The notes under the pieces were generated by a model. It was not told the origin of the DNA. It did not search any database and saw nothing but the letters and a program-made list of their open reading frames with translations. This document shows positions 53,324 to 61,977 of a DNA stretch of 64,000 bases, piece by piece (the stretch's first letter is position 1; every line of letters starts with the position of its first letter). Source of the stretch: Pectobacterium carotovorum (GTDB taxonomy: Bacteria; Pseudomonadota; Gammaproteobacteria; Enterobacterales; Enterobacteriaceae); NCBI RefSeq assembly GCF_900129615.1, contig NZ_FQWI01000006.1:1-64000 (forward strand), written 5' to 3'. The translations under genes were made by a program, and so were the position numbers.

Positions 53324-53384
53324 GCCACTGCCAAGTGTGGAAAGCATCACAGACTAAATGCGGGGTAAGTGTTTGAATAGCGGT

Positions 53385-53464
53385 GGAGAGACAGGGGATT
53401 TGCCCCCCCCCGGTCGCGTTGCCCTACGCCAGTTTTCGAGACTGGCCCGCTCCGGCATCTCTCC
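53385..53464 (-). pseudogene. Degenerate tRNA-Ser(CGA)
   Basis: On the minus strand a seven-base acceptor (GGAGAGA/TCTCTCC) encloses an anticodon arm CCAGT-CTCGAAA-ACTGG, whose anticodon is CGA, and a long variable arm. This is the layout of E. coli serU, which lies in the same place upstream of mtfA. The D arm is about 9 bases short, the T loop has GGCAAAT instead of TTCAAAT next to a run of nine G, and the 3' end reads ACCG instead of GCCA. It is probably non-functional. A sequencing error in the homopolymer could explain part of it. Confidence 0.6.
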
Positions 53465-53557
53465 GTTTAGCAGTTGCCATGATGCCTACTTTTACGGCAT
53501 GTTAACAGCACCCGCCCTCGCCTTTAAATTCAAGTGACGACTGAACGAGCAATAACA

Positions 53558-54355
53558 ATGATTAAATGGCCGTGGAAAAACACTCAACCTCAGGTGCAGA
53601 CGCTTGAACACTGGCAAGCTGCGATTTCCATCCCGCTTCTCGCGCCTTTAAGCGACGAAGATCTCCAGCAACTGGTCGCTCTTGCCGATCAGTTTTTGAA
53701 GCAAAAGCGCCTGATTCCGTTGCAGGAGCTGGTGTTGACGGACATCATGCAGCAGCGCATCGCCCTGCTGTTTTCCCTGCCGGTGCTGTCGCTGGGAATG
53801 GATGCGCTGGATGGCTTCCATGAAGTTCTGATTTACCCCGGTCCGTTTATTGTTGAGGAAGAGTGGCAGGATGACATCGGGCTCGTGCATAAGGGGAAGA
53901 TGGTGCAGTCCGGCCAAAGCTGGGATCAGGGGCCGATTATCCTCAACTGGCAGGAAGTGCAGGATTCCTTCGACCTCTCCGGTTTCAACCTCATCATTCA
54001 TGAAGTCGCGCACAAGCTGGACATCCGCAGCAGCGGCGAGGCGACGGGCGTTCCCCTGATTCCGCTGCGTGAGATTGCTGCGTGGGAACAGCACCTGCAC
54101 AGCGCGATGGATGCCTTACAGGAAGAAATCGATCTGGTGGGCGAAGAGGCCGCCAGCATGGATCCCTACGCCGTCCACGATCCGGCAGAGTGCTTTGCGG
54201 TGTTGTCGGAATATTTCTTCAGCGCCCCCGAACTTCTCGAAGAGCGTTTCCCCGATCTGTACCGCTGCTTCCAAAAGTTCTATCGACAGGATCCGCTCGC
54301 CCGTCTAAAAAGCTGGCAAAGCAGCACCAATTACCGTGCGCCATCCATTTACTAA
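53558..54355 (+). CDS. mtfA: MtfA, Mlc-titrating peptidase
   Basis: Cytoplasmic zinc protein that binds the glucose repressor Mlc and relieves repression of ptsG in E. coli; it also has aminopeptidase activity. From ATG 53558 it is 265 residues, equal to E. coli. The metal motif is HEVAHKLD (HExxH), with a downstream Glu ligand in [12 protein letters not shown], as in anthrax-lethal-factor-like peptidases. Upstream in-frame codons from 53534 are not needed. Confidence 0.94.
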   Translation: MIKWPWKNTQPQVQTLEHWQAAISIPLLAPLSDEDLQQLVALADQFLKQKRLIPLQELVLTDIMQQRIALLFSLPVLSLGMDALDGFHEVLIYPGPFIVEEEWQDDIGLVHKGKMVQSGQSWDQGPIILNWQEVQDSFDLSGFNLIIHEVAHKLDIRSSGEATGVPLIPLREIAAWEQHLHSAMDALQEEIDLVGEEAASMDPYAVHDPAECFAVLSEYFFSAPELLEERFPDLYRCFQKFYRQDPLARLKSWQSSTNYRAPSIY

Positions 54356-54465
54356 CTCATAAAAAAACAGCGAATTGTACACAGCCTAAACAGTCAGACG
54401 ATAAAGCTGATTTTGCCGTTGACAGTACCGCGGGTGGCGGATATCATGCGCCCCGTTCACACGAT

Positions 54466-54541
54466 TCCTCTGTAGTTCAGTCGGTAGAACGGCGGACTGT
54501 TAATCCGTATGTCACTGGTTCGAGTCCAGTCAGAGGAGCCA
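54466..54541 (+). tRNA. tRNA-Asn (GUU)
   Basis: A 76-base tRNA with acceptor TCCTCTG, D arm GTTCAGTCGGTAGAAC, anticodon arm CGGACTGTTAATCCG (anticodon GTT), T arm CTGGTTCGAGTCCAG and encoded CCA. It corresponds to asnT of E. coli, next to mtfA. Its 3' end is part of the direct repeat that marks an integration site. Confidence 0.97.
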
Positions 54542-54605
54542 AATTTAGAAAATCCTGCTTAAGGAAACTTAAGCGGGATTTTTGTTTTTATCATTTTATT
54601 CAATA
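54536..54605 (+). repeat. Island direct repeat, left copy (attL), with tRNA-Asn terminator
   Basis: From the last six tRNA bases (GAGCCA) through a hairpin (GCTTAAG-GAAA-CTTAAGC) and T-run, 70 bases are repeated at 60861-60930 with 3 mismatches. Weaker similarity continues for about 25 bases past both copies. The copy is both the tRNA terminator and the probable left attachment site of the island. Confidence 0.85.
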
Positions 54606-55016
54606 CCTTCACGTGCAAAAGTATTTCCGGTGCACATTCCGTCTGTATCCCGCATTGGGGTGAATGTGGTGGTCAGATTCGGGGTCACGTTGGTTCGATG
54701 ACGGGGTGACCCCCAAATATCTCTTAACGACGCAAAAATCCGCAACGTAAAACCATCCGCAAGACCTTTCAACGTTTCCGATTCTCACGGTCTGTACCTT
54801 CACGTTAAACCTACTTATGCTATGCAGAACAACAAAACCAAAATCGCGCTCATCAGGCTGTTTGACAGTATCAGGACAGTGGTAAGGAACGGAATTTCGG
54901 TTCCGTTTGATGCGAAAAACCGGGAGATGTTTCTCTTCCGCACGATAGACGAACTTGAACAGGCTCCCGTCAACCACGATTAAAGGCATGCCTGTTTAAC
55001 AGAATAGAAAGAAACG
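54606..55016. other. Stretch between attL and ccdB without a supported gene
   Basis: About 410 bases. A minus-strand frame (54609-54989, 126 codons) and an overlapping plus-strand frame (54822-54983, 53 codons) exist. Neither has a recognisable domain, a good ribosome-binding site or an integrase motif, although an integrase would be expected next to an att site. Confidence 0.5.
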
Positions 55017-55331
55017 TCAGAACCCGTCGATGAGGAAGTCTATTGCCGCCTTTACCTGAGTGCGGTACTGCGACGCATCACAAAACACCGCACCCAGTGC
55101 CTGGACAGGGATACTTGCCAGCTCGTGGGTCATTACGGCGTATTCTTTGCCGTCCGTCAGCCTGACGACGGGGACAAGACGATCCGGTCGGCGGCCTGCC
55201 GGATACTTTTCAATAGGGAGCAATGGGATCACTATCCGACGATTCAATTGCCCAATAATATCGCTCGTGACATCGAGCAACAGCGGGTAAACGACGCTTT
55301 TCCCGGTATTACCGTATACGGTGAATTGCAT
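55017..55331 (-). CDS. ccdB: CcdB gyrase-poisoning toxin
   Basis: Toxin of the ccd toxin-antitoxin module; traps DNA gyrase on cleaved DNA. In 104 residues it shows MQFTVYGNTGK, YPLLLDVTSDI, NRRIVIPLLPIE and MTHELASIPVQALG, and ends in the critical Trp-less variant ...FLIDGF: F plasmid CcdB ends WGI with a catalytic Trp-Gly-Ile, so this belongs to the chromosomal CcdB subfamily. It follows ccdA by two bases. Confidence 0.9.
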   Translation of the reverse strand: MQFTVYGNTGKSVVYPLLLDVTSDIIGQLNRRIVIPLLPIEKYPAGRRPDRLVPVVRLTDGKEYAVMTHELASIPVQALGAVFCDASQYRTQVKAAIDFLIDGF

Positions 55332-55333
55332 GG

Positions 55334-55570
55334 TTAAAACGTCCTGTATTCATCGCTGAAACAACCCTGCTCATCATGAAAACGATTTAGTGCTGCGAGA
55401 GCCTCCCTGTTTTCTTCCTGCCATTTTTTCGCTTCATGACGGCGAAGCTCCGCATCCAAGGCGGTTGACAGAGTAGCACTCAGATTGATGCCCGCCTCAC
55501 GCGCTCTTACCAGTAAGGCACGCTCTACTGTCATGGTCACGCTCTGCGTGTTGCGTTGTTTCGCGGTCAT
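55334..55570 (-). CDS. ccdA: CcdA antitoxin
   Basis: Ribbon-helix-helix antitoxin that neutralises CcdB and autorepresses the pair. ATG 55570, preceded by GGAGAGAAACC, gives 78 residues: DNA-binding part SVTMTVERALLVRAREAGIN and a C-terminal toxin-binding tail (EENREALAALNRFHDEQGCF). The same frame stays open to 55729, but that extension overlaps the ArdC relic and has no ribosome-binding site. Confidence 0.9.
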   Translation of the reverse strand: MTAKQRNTQSVTMTVERALLVRAREAGINLSATLSTALDAELRRHEAKKWQEENREALAALNRFHDEQGCFSDEYRTF

Positions 55571-55691
55571 GGTTTCTCTCCTGTATGAAATACGTGCCTG
55601 CATGAAATACGTGCGCATTACACGGCACAATACACTTATCATAACACCAAAAACAGGCTCTGCTACCGTTGCAGTCCTGCAAACCTCACAG

Positions 55692-56121
55692 TCAGTCGTC
55701 ATACCTGAGCCATCGTTTACAGCAATCATTGAAGGTTTTCAGCATCGGGATCTGGTCGATGTCGCCGTCTTCGTTTTCCTTCTCTAAGGTTGTATAGAAA
55801 ATAGCTGTCGTGCCGTGCTCGCCTTTGCGAACCTGCCCACCGACTGCCTGTGCTTGTTTGTAGGTCATCCAGCGTGAATCACCGAAGCCCTGTTCTGACG
55901 CACTGCAACCCAGACATGCCTGGCACTCGTTTCCACGGGCAAGACCATGGTTTTACACCGGCTTCAAGCGCAGCAATGATGTTGTTGGTGACAGTCTGAT
56001 AAATATCGGTTTTGGCTTTAGAAAATTTCGTTTTTGAGGAGCCTGACTGCTCCAGCGGGGATACGCTGGTCGCCGCTGCGGTGTTAGGGGCGCTAGTCTG
56101 GGTATGCAGGGAAGTCGTCAT
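55692..56121 (-). pseudogene. ArdC-like antirestriction protein, truncated
   Basis: The intact N-terminal piece (55879-56121, 80 codons) carries TDIYQTVTNNIIAALEAGVKPWSCPW, the start of the ArdC single-strand DNA-binding domain. A second piece in another frame reads GDSRWMTYKQAQAVGGQVRKGEHGTT and then IDQIPMLKTFN before an early stop at 55692. The linking part (about 30-40 residues in intact family members) and the C-terminal metalloprotease-like domain are missing. ArdC proteins protect incoming plasmids from restriction, so this is a relic of a conjugative element. Confidence 0.75.
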
Positions 56122-56890
56122 GTTTTTTCTCCGTCAGTGGTGTGAATTTCGTCTTCGTATCGCCTGACGGTTCGCTTTCCCGGCATCGTTCTGTACTGCA
56201 AGGGCGCAGAATGCGTGCCATTTACCCTTGCGGGACGGGTTGTGTTGGGAAACGATTAACCGGAAGCTGATACGGGAATGGAAATCACGCGGGAGAAAAA
56301 ACTGCCCCTGTATAGTCGGGCGTAGCGCCCCTTAGGCCGCAGCGGTGAAATGGGTTTGAGAAGTTGAATTTTGTTTCATTAACTCATATCTGAGCTGGTG
56401 GTACTCTGAAGTAGAACTCTCTGAGAAAAATGTCACGTTGTGCCGTTACTGATGTTGGCTCAAATTGTAAATCTAAAAAAGCGGATGGTTCAGTTCTGAG
56501 GGGGTACTTACAATATCACTATAGGATGAGAAATAAGGTGATTTATTCCTGATCGCTACCAAAAATTCGTTTATTCAACAAATCCTCTAACACCTTAGGA
56601 TAGAATAATTCATTACAGAAAGCATAAATACTTTTACTAAGCACTCATTCATATCAATATTCAATCCACTGACAATCCAGCCAATAAACATGGCATGCAA
56701 TTATAGAACTTTCAATCAGTTACTATACCCTACAAAAAACTAAAAAAACGTGATGCCCACTAAAAAAACAGCATACAAAACATAACATTTTTATTCACAT
56801 ATAAAACCCCATTAGATATAATGCTAAGAGGCATACCCACTATTATTATCATAACATAACGTATATACAGTTAAAACCATTGGTGAAAAT
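56122..56890. other. Composition-shift region upstream of the Gabija genes
   Basis: About 770 bases with no supported gene. Up to roughly 56500 the base composition resembles the host; after that it becomes strongly AT-rich and stays so through 60.7 kb. The 3' part probably contains the gajA promoter. Confidence 0.5.
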
Positions 56891-58762
56891 ATGTACTTAT
56901 CAAAGCTAAAAATTAAAAATTTCAGACAATTCGAAGATTTTTCTTTAGAGCTAAATAAAGGACTTAATTTACTTGTTGGTGAAAACAATGCAGGGAAGAG
57001 TTCTGTCATCGATGCTATTCGGATTGTTCTTGATACTACGTCTGTGGAATGGGTGAGTATAAAGAGTACTGACTTTCTCAGTGGCAAAAATGAGTTATAT
57101 ATTCAATTGAAATTTGAAGATCTGTCAGTCCGTGAGCTAGGCTTATTTTTAGAGCATTTAACTAATGAAGAAGTAACAACTGAATTAAACAAGTGCTGTT
57201 TATATATAAATCTCTCAGCGATTATAACAACTAATCCATTCAAAAAAACTCAATTTATTAAGACGGAAATTCGCTCTGGTTCGAATAATGATGGTCCAGC
57301 CATAGAACGAGATATCAGAGAATATCTTGCTTCAACATATTTGAAACCTCTACGCGATGCTGAGGTTGAACTATCAGCTGGGCGAACCTCGAGACTTTCG
57401 CAAATTTTAGGAAGTAATGTCAGTTTAGCCGGAGATGAAGGAGCGACCCAGCGAATCATTGAGTTACTAATTCACGCCACACAGGCTATTCAAAATGACT
57501 ATTCGATCCAAATGACTCAAGAGAAAATCTCATCACTTCTAAACTCATTAACATTTAAATCCAATATATTTACACCCTTTTTAAGTTTATTGGGAAGCAA
57601 AGAATACACTGACATGAGCGCCCCTGAGAAAGCATTTGCACTCAAATCCATATTGGAAAAATTATCACTTGAACTCAACACCTCAGGAATTAAGCATGGA
57701 TTAGGATATAACAGCCTATTATTTATGGCTACAGAGCTAATGCTAATTCGTCAGGAGGAAGATCAATATTCACTTTTACTAGTTGAGGAACCAGAAGCTC
57801 ATCTTCATCCTCAGCTACAGTTGAAATTTATTAAATATCTTCGGACTGAAAATAATAAACTTCAATGTATTCTATCCACCCATAGCCCTGTGCTTTCATC
57901 AAAAGCCCCATTGGAAAGTTTAATTTTAATGCAAGATGGAAAAGCCTTTCCGCTAAGAAAAGGATGCACTGCCCTAAGTGGTGATGACTATATATTTCTT
58001 GAAAAATTTTTAGACTCAACTAAGGCAAATATGTTTTTTGCAAGAGGTGTATTGATTGTTGAGGGAATTGCAGAGATGGTGTTAATCCCTAAAATAGCTG
58101 AATTAATAGGGCGACCACTGGAAGATTATGCCGTATCATTGGTTAATGTTAATGGTTTATCCAGAAAGAGGTACGCTAAAGTTTATCGTTCTAACTCCGC
58201 TTCATTGTCTCCCTCTTATCTCCCAATTAAAGTGGCGTGTGTTACTGATTTAGATCTATGGCCAAATGAAGCTGAAGCAACGACTTCAAATAGTTATGGA
58301 TTTAAACAAAAAATACAGCCTAACGAAACTACCGGCCGAGGGGGAAACCTTCAACATTGGCTTAATGAGTTGACTTCAGAACAAATAAGCCAGAAAAAAT
58401 TTACTAAAGCCGAATTCGATGGAGATCTTGTTAAAACATTTATATCAAATGATTGGACATTTGAGTTCTGTCTTGCCAAATATGGACTAAGTGAAGAACT
58501 ATATGAAGCCCTCCATGGTAACCTTGTAGGCTATGAAAACCTTAGCAGTGATGTACAAATAAAATCTGTTCAGTTATATGGTGAAATTGAAAGCAAAGGC
58601 GATGGAAAAAGCGAAGTAAGTTATCGTCTAGCAAATATTTTATCGAAATATAGCGAGCGGCCTTCAGAATTAAAATCTAAACTACCTCCTTATATTATAG
58701 AGGCAATTGAATACGTGACAGAAGCATTCCCTAATGAAGAGGCGATGCCAATTGAACATTGA
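56891..58762 (+). CDS. gajA: Gabija nuclease GajA (OLD-family ATPase-TOPRIM)
   Basis: Anti-phage endonuclease of the Gabija type: an ABC-like ATPase fused to a TOPRIM nuclease, which nicks phage DNA when nucleotide levels fall. In 623 residues, the N-terminal FRQFEDFSLELNKGLN leads into P-loop GENNAGKS (30-37). Walker B is LLLVEEPEAHLHPQ (about 296-309) and the switch His is in LSTHSPVLSSKA. The TOPRIM part has FARGVLIVEGIAEMVLIPK and ACVTDLDLWPNE (acidic metal site). AT-rich codon use contrasts with the neighbours. Its end overlaps the helicase gene by 29 bases. OLD-type nucleases outside Gabija are similar; the helicase partner is what identifies the system. Confidence 0.85.
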   Translation: MYLSKLKIKNFRQFEDFSLELNKGLNLLVGENNAGKSSVIDAIRIVLDTTSVEWVSIKSTDFLSGKNELYIQLKFEDLSVRELGLFLEHLTNEEVTTELNKCCLYINLSAIITTNPFKKTQFIKTEIRSGSNNDGPAIERDIREYLASTYLKPLRDAEVELSAGRTSRLSQILGSNVSLAGDEGATQRIIELLIHATQAIQNDYSIQMTQEKISSLLNSLTFKSNIFTPFLSLLGSKEYTDMSAPEKAFALKSILEKLSLELNTSGIKHGLGYNSLLFMATELMLIRQEEDQYSLLLVEEPEAHLHPQLQLKFIKYLRTENNKLQCILSTHSPVLSSKAPLESLILMQDGKAFPLRKGCTALSGDDYIFLEKFLDSTKANMFFARGVLIVEGIAEMVLIPKIAELIGRPLEDYAVSLVNVNGLSRKRYAKVYRSNSASLSPSYLPIKVACVTDLDLWPNEAEATTSNSYGFKQKIQPNETTGRGGNLQHWLNELTSEQISQKKFTKAEFDGDLVKTFISNDWTFEFCLAKYGLSEELYEALHGNLVGYENLSSDVQIKSVQLYGEIESKGDGKSEVSYRLANILSKYSERPSELKSKLPPYIIEAIEYVTEAFPNEEAMPIEH

Positions 58763-60602
58763 AATTAGTGAAAGAGACATCAACGATGTAGAGCGAGAGT
58801 TAAATCTGTCATTTGATGATGCCCGACGGGAGATAATACAATCATATAATGATGTCCAGGCTTGTCCCGGTAGCGGTAAAACAACAATGGTAGCAGCCAA
58901 GTTGTTAATTATTGCAAAAAAGTGGAAGAGTTTACATCAAGGCGTATGCGTCCTAACACATACTAATGTAGCTAAAAAAGAAATTATAGAACGTCTCCAT
59001 ACGAGTATTCATGGTAGGAAGTTATTAGCGTCACCACACTTTATTGGTACTATTCAAGAGTTTGTTAATAAATTCATAGCAATACCTTATCTTCGATCTC
59101 AAGGATTTAAAATAACACACATCGATGATGAAATATGTTGTGCGAGAGGATGGCATCTTCTTAATCGAGGAACAAAAAATTATCTTGAACGAAATAGAAT
59201 AACATCTATTCAAGATATGCAATATAAGTTTATAGATGCTGGCCTTAAACTTAACATCCCTGGTTTCCTTAGAGAATCACAATCGAACAGTTATCAAGAT
59301 TTAATAAATGCCAAAAATACACTGATAAAAGAAGGTTACTTCTTTTATCACGAAATGTATGAAATATCAAAAGACTATATCCATTGCAACCCTGATATTA
59401 TAAAAGCAATTCAATCTCATTTCCCCATCATTTTTATCGACGAAATGCAAGATACTCAAAAGTTTCAGGATGAATTTTTAAACACAATCTTTCTGAATGA
59501 TAAAGTTAAGATGCAACGATTTGGCGATCCTGACCAAGCTATTTACGGAACTAATGAGGAAGAGAACCAAACCTATAACCACTCAGTGTTAGATAAAGTG
59601 GAGAATAGTCATCGTTTTAATAACTCCATCGCATCAATTGCTAGAAACCTAAGTTATAATCGCATAAACTTAACGTCAGAAATCGCCCATCCTAGCCAAT
59701 CACTAAATACAATCTTCCTTGTTGATGATAACTCACGCACTAATGTATTTGAGCACTTCGCTAACTTATGTTCACATGCAGTTCCGATTGACTGTGAATA
59801 CCCGATAAAATCCGTTGGTGCTGTTGGTAAAAAAAAGGAAAACTCTTTAACAATTTGCAGTTATTATGATAGTTTTGATAAGACTGGTTCAACAGTAGCG
59901 TTTAAAAATACCAAGCTAATTCAATATATATATGCTGCTCGCCAACTTAATCGTAATAGCGAATCCTACCGTTTAATCCTTGAAGGTATTTCTCACTTTG
60001 GGAAAATATCCAATTCTAAAATCACCATGCAAGATGGTGCACAATTTGACATATCCGTTGCGAACATAAAGAAACATCTTAAATTATCTTCAATATTTGT
60101 TGATTTTAACTTGTTGGTAATGTCCCTAATGGCAAACGAAATATCTAGAGACACTTGGGCGAATTCTGTTCCTATATTATTATCTTATCTAGGGATAAAT
60201 GTCTCTAATCAAGATCAATTTTTTTTATCTTTTGAAAATGATGTAATAAATAACACCCCATCAAGTTCGACTAGAAATAGCATCTCTATTGAAGTAGACG
60301 GAAGAATCATAGAGAATCAAATTGCAACAATTCACTCTGTAAAAGGGGAGACACATGCTGCAACTTTACTTCTAGAGACAAAATATCATACTGATGATAT
60401 CACCACCTTAATTGATTATATTCTTTCAGAAAACATAGCACAACCGACAGAAACCAGGAAAAAGAAATTCATGAAGCAAATATATGTCGCGTTGACGAGG
60501 CCTAAATATTTGCTATGCATTGCAATGAATAAATCAGGATTTCCGATTGAGCACATTTCCAAGCAAGAGTTTGCAGGTTGGAATATTTGCGATTTAACCT
60601 GA
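58734..60602 (+). CDS. gajB: Gabija helicase GajB (UvrD/Rep-like)
   Basis: Superfamily 1 helicase partner of GajA; in Gabija it senses DNA ends and stimulates the nuclease complex. In 622 residues P-loop QACPGSGKTT is at about 42-51, motif II is IIFIDEMQDTQ, motif III QRFGDPDQAIYG, motif V ATIHSVKGETHAATLL and motif VI QIYVALTRPKYLLCI. ATG 58734 overlaps gajA by 29 bases; a TTG at 58752 is an alternative. It is longer than the roughly 500-residue GajB of Bacillus, with most of the extra length between motifs III and V. No third gene follows. Confidence 0.83.
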   Translation: MKRRCQLNIEISERDINDVERELNLSFDDARREIIQSYNDVQACPGSGKTTMVAAKLLIIAKKWKSLHQGVCVLTHTNVAKKEIIERLHTSIHGRKLLASPHFIGTIQEFVNKFIAIPYLRSQGFKITHIDDEICCARGWHLLNRGTKNYLERNRITSIQDMQYKFIDAGLKLNIPGFLRESQSNSYQDLINAKNTLIKEGYFFYHEMYEISKDYIHCNPDIIKAIQSHFPIIFIDEMQDTQKFQDEFLNTIFLNDKVKMQRFGDPDQAIYGTNEEENQTYNHSVLDKVENSHRFNNSIASIARNLSYNRINLTSEIAHPSQSLNTIFLVDDNSRTNVFEHFANLCSHAVPIDCEYPIKSVGAVGKKKENSLTICSYYDSFDKTGSTVAFKNTKLIQYIYAARQLNRNSESYRLILEGISHFGKISNSKITMQDGAQFDISVANIKKHLKLSSIFVDFNLLVMSLMANEISRDTWANSVPILLSYLGINVSNQDQFFLSFENDVINNTPSSSTRNSISIEVDGRIIENQIATIHSVKGETHAATLLLETKYHTDDITTLIDYILSENIAQPTETRKKKFMKQIYVALTRPKYLLCIAMNKSGFPIEHISKQEFAGWNICDLT

Positions 60603-60860
60603 TTAGAATGTTACCATCTCATTCAGCGAATGCTACAGATAACCCCATGGCAACAGCAATTTTGGTCTAAGGAGAAACCAGCAGTATGGAAATAAAAGAG
60701 AAATTAGAAGCAAGACATTTTTGTAATTCCTTATTACAGTAATCACAATAGTATTAGTCTGAATACTCAAACAGGCCCGTTATGTTAAGAGTACACAGAA
60801 TAGTTCATCCTGTTTAGCTTATTTATTAGCCAGTTACTGGCAAAGGCGATCCCAGTTAGG
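60603..60860. other. AT-rich stretch between gajB and the right repeat
   Basis: No gene is supported. An 18-codon frame (60686-60742, starting MEIKEKLEARHF) is too short to call. Confidence 0.4.
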
Positions 60861-60930
60861 GAGCCAAATTTAGAAAATCCCGCTTAAGGAAACTTAAGCG
60901 GGATTTTTGTTTTTATCACTTAATTCAATA
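60861..60930 (+). repeat. Island direct repeat, right copy (attR)
   Basis: Same 70-bp sequence as at 54536-54605 with 3 mismatches, including a perfect CCCGCTTAAG-GAAA-CTTAAGCGGG hairpin and T-run. Just upstream, CGATCCCAGTTAGG resembles the tRNA-Asn T arm and acceptor (CGAGTCCAGTCAGAGG), so a decayed tRNA 3' end is present. Confidence 0.85.
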
Positions 60931-60959
60931 AATTCATGTGGAAAGCATTCCGGTTCGCG

Positions 60960-61850
60960 TTAACCCGGCCCTTCACTGCCGGCCGCCAGCAGGGGAACCA
61001 GCACATCACTGATAGGAACGGGAATGCCGTGAGCGTGGCCGTAGCGCTGTATCACGCCGTTGCGGATATCCCACTCCATCGGGCGATTGGCCTGACGGTC
61101 AGCGAGAATAGATGTGCCTAAATCGGCAGGCGCACGCTGAAAATTATCCACAATTTCCTGCGCAACCCCATCGTCCAGCACGGCTCCCTCGGCACGGGCG
61201 ACAGCAAGACACTCGTGCAGATACGCCAGAGCCAGCGCTTTGATATCCTCACGCGAAAACATTCCGGCGCGGCGATTCGCTAGCACCATCAGGCCCGCGA
61301 CCGCATTTTGCAGCAGTTTGCGCCATGCGACGGATAAAAAATCCGCAGACAACTCAACCGCGCAGCACGTGCCGCTCAGCGCATCAATCACCCGTTTTGC
61401 CTGTGGGACATCCGGCAGCGTCAGACGCGGTTTGGCGCGCAGCCAGACTGAAGCATCCGGCTCGCGCTGAGCCGGAAACCAGACCACTGAAGGCAACACC
61501 GTTGCTCCATTGACCCAAGGTTCAAGCTGGGCTTTCTGTTCGACGCCGTTTTGCAAAGCGCAGACCACCGTATTTTCATCGCATAACGCACTCAACCACC
61601 CTGCGCTGTCGACGTTTTGAGTAGTTTTCACTGCGACAAAAACCAGACTGAAAGGATGGTCGATCGCCGTCGGATCGCTTAACACCGGACCTGGTACAAC
61701 AATTTCGCCCCCATCGTGACGCAAAAGTAACGTTGAATGTGCGGAACGCCCGCAAAGTAGCGGCGTGCGACCCACTTCATGCAGTGCCGCAGCGATGGTC
61801 GTACCAATCGCACCAGGCCCAATCAGCGCAATAGCCGGATAGTCAGACAT
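60960..61850 (-). CDS. 2-dehydropantoate 2-reductase-like protein (PanE/ApbA family)
   Basis: NADPH-dependent ketopantoate-reductase family protein, 296 residues from ATG 61850, which follows AGGAGGG. The N-terminal dinucleotide motif is ALIGPGAIGTTIAAALHE; VFVAVKTTQNVDSAG and LQNGVEQKAQLEPW follow. The C-terminal domain has WRKLLQNAVAGLMVLANRRAG and PADLGTSILADRQANRPMEWD (substrate-binding Lys/Asn/Ser region). It may be a paralogue with another 2-oxo acid substrate. Its stop is 29 bases from the island repeat. Only 20 bases separate it from the transporter remnant upstream. Confidence 0.88.
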   Translation of the reverse strand: MSDYPAIALIGPGAIGTTIAAALHEVGRTPLLCGRSAHSTLLLRHDGGEIVVPGPVLSDPTAIDHPFSLVFVAVKTTQNVDSAGWLSALCDENTVVCALQNGVEQKAQLEPWVNGATVLPSVVWFPAQREPDASVWLRAKPRLTLPDVPQAKRVIDALSGTCCAVELSADFLSVAWRKLLQNAVAGLMVLANRRAGMFSREDIKALALAYLHECLAVARAEGAVLDDGVAQEIVDNFQRAPADLGTSILADRQANRPMEWDIRNGVIQRYGHAHGIPVPISDVLVPLLAAGSEGPG

Positions 61851-61870
61851 CGGTAGCCCTCCTGATTCGC

Positions 61871-61977
61871 TTAACCCATAATCAGTGCGCCGGCGACAAT
61901 CACCACGCACGCCAGTATTTTTCTTAACGTCAATGCTTCGTCGAAAAACCAATAACCAAGATAGATATCAGCACCTA
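61871..61977 (-). pseudogene. C-terminal remnant of a DMT/EamA-like transporter
   Basis: On the minus strand an open frame reads GADIYLGYWFFDEALTLRKI then LACVVIVAGALIMG and stops at 61871. This is the typical last helix of a drug/metabolite transporter. Its beginning is missing: the frame runs directly into the 3' end of the tyrosyl-tRNA synthetase gene. It was probably the first gene of an operon with the PanE-like gene. Confidence 0.65.

Noticed and set aside
54609..54989. Minus-strand frame of 126 codons and the opposing 53-codon frame
   Set aside because: Neither has a domain or ribosome-binding site that I can recognise; could be a fragment of a mobile element but cannot be supported.
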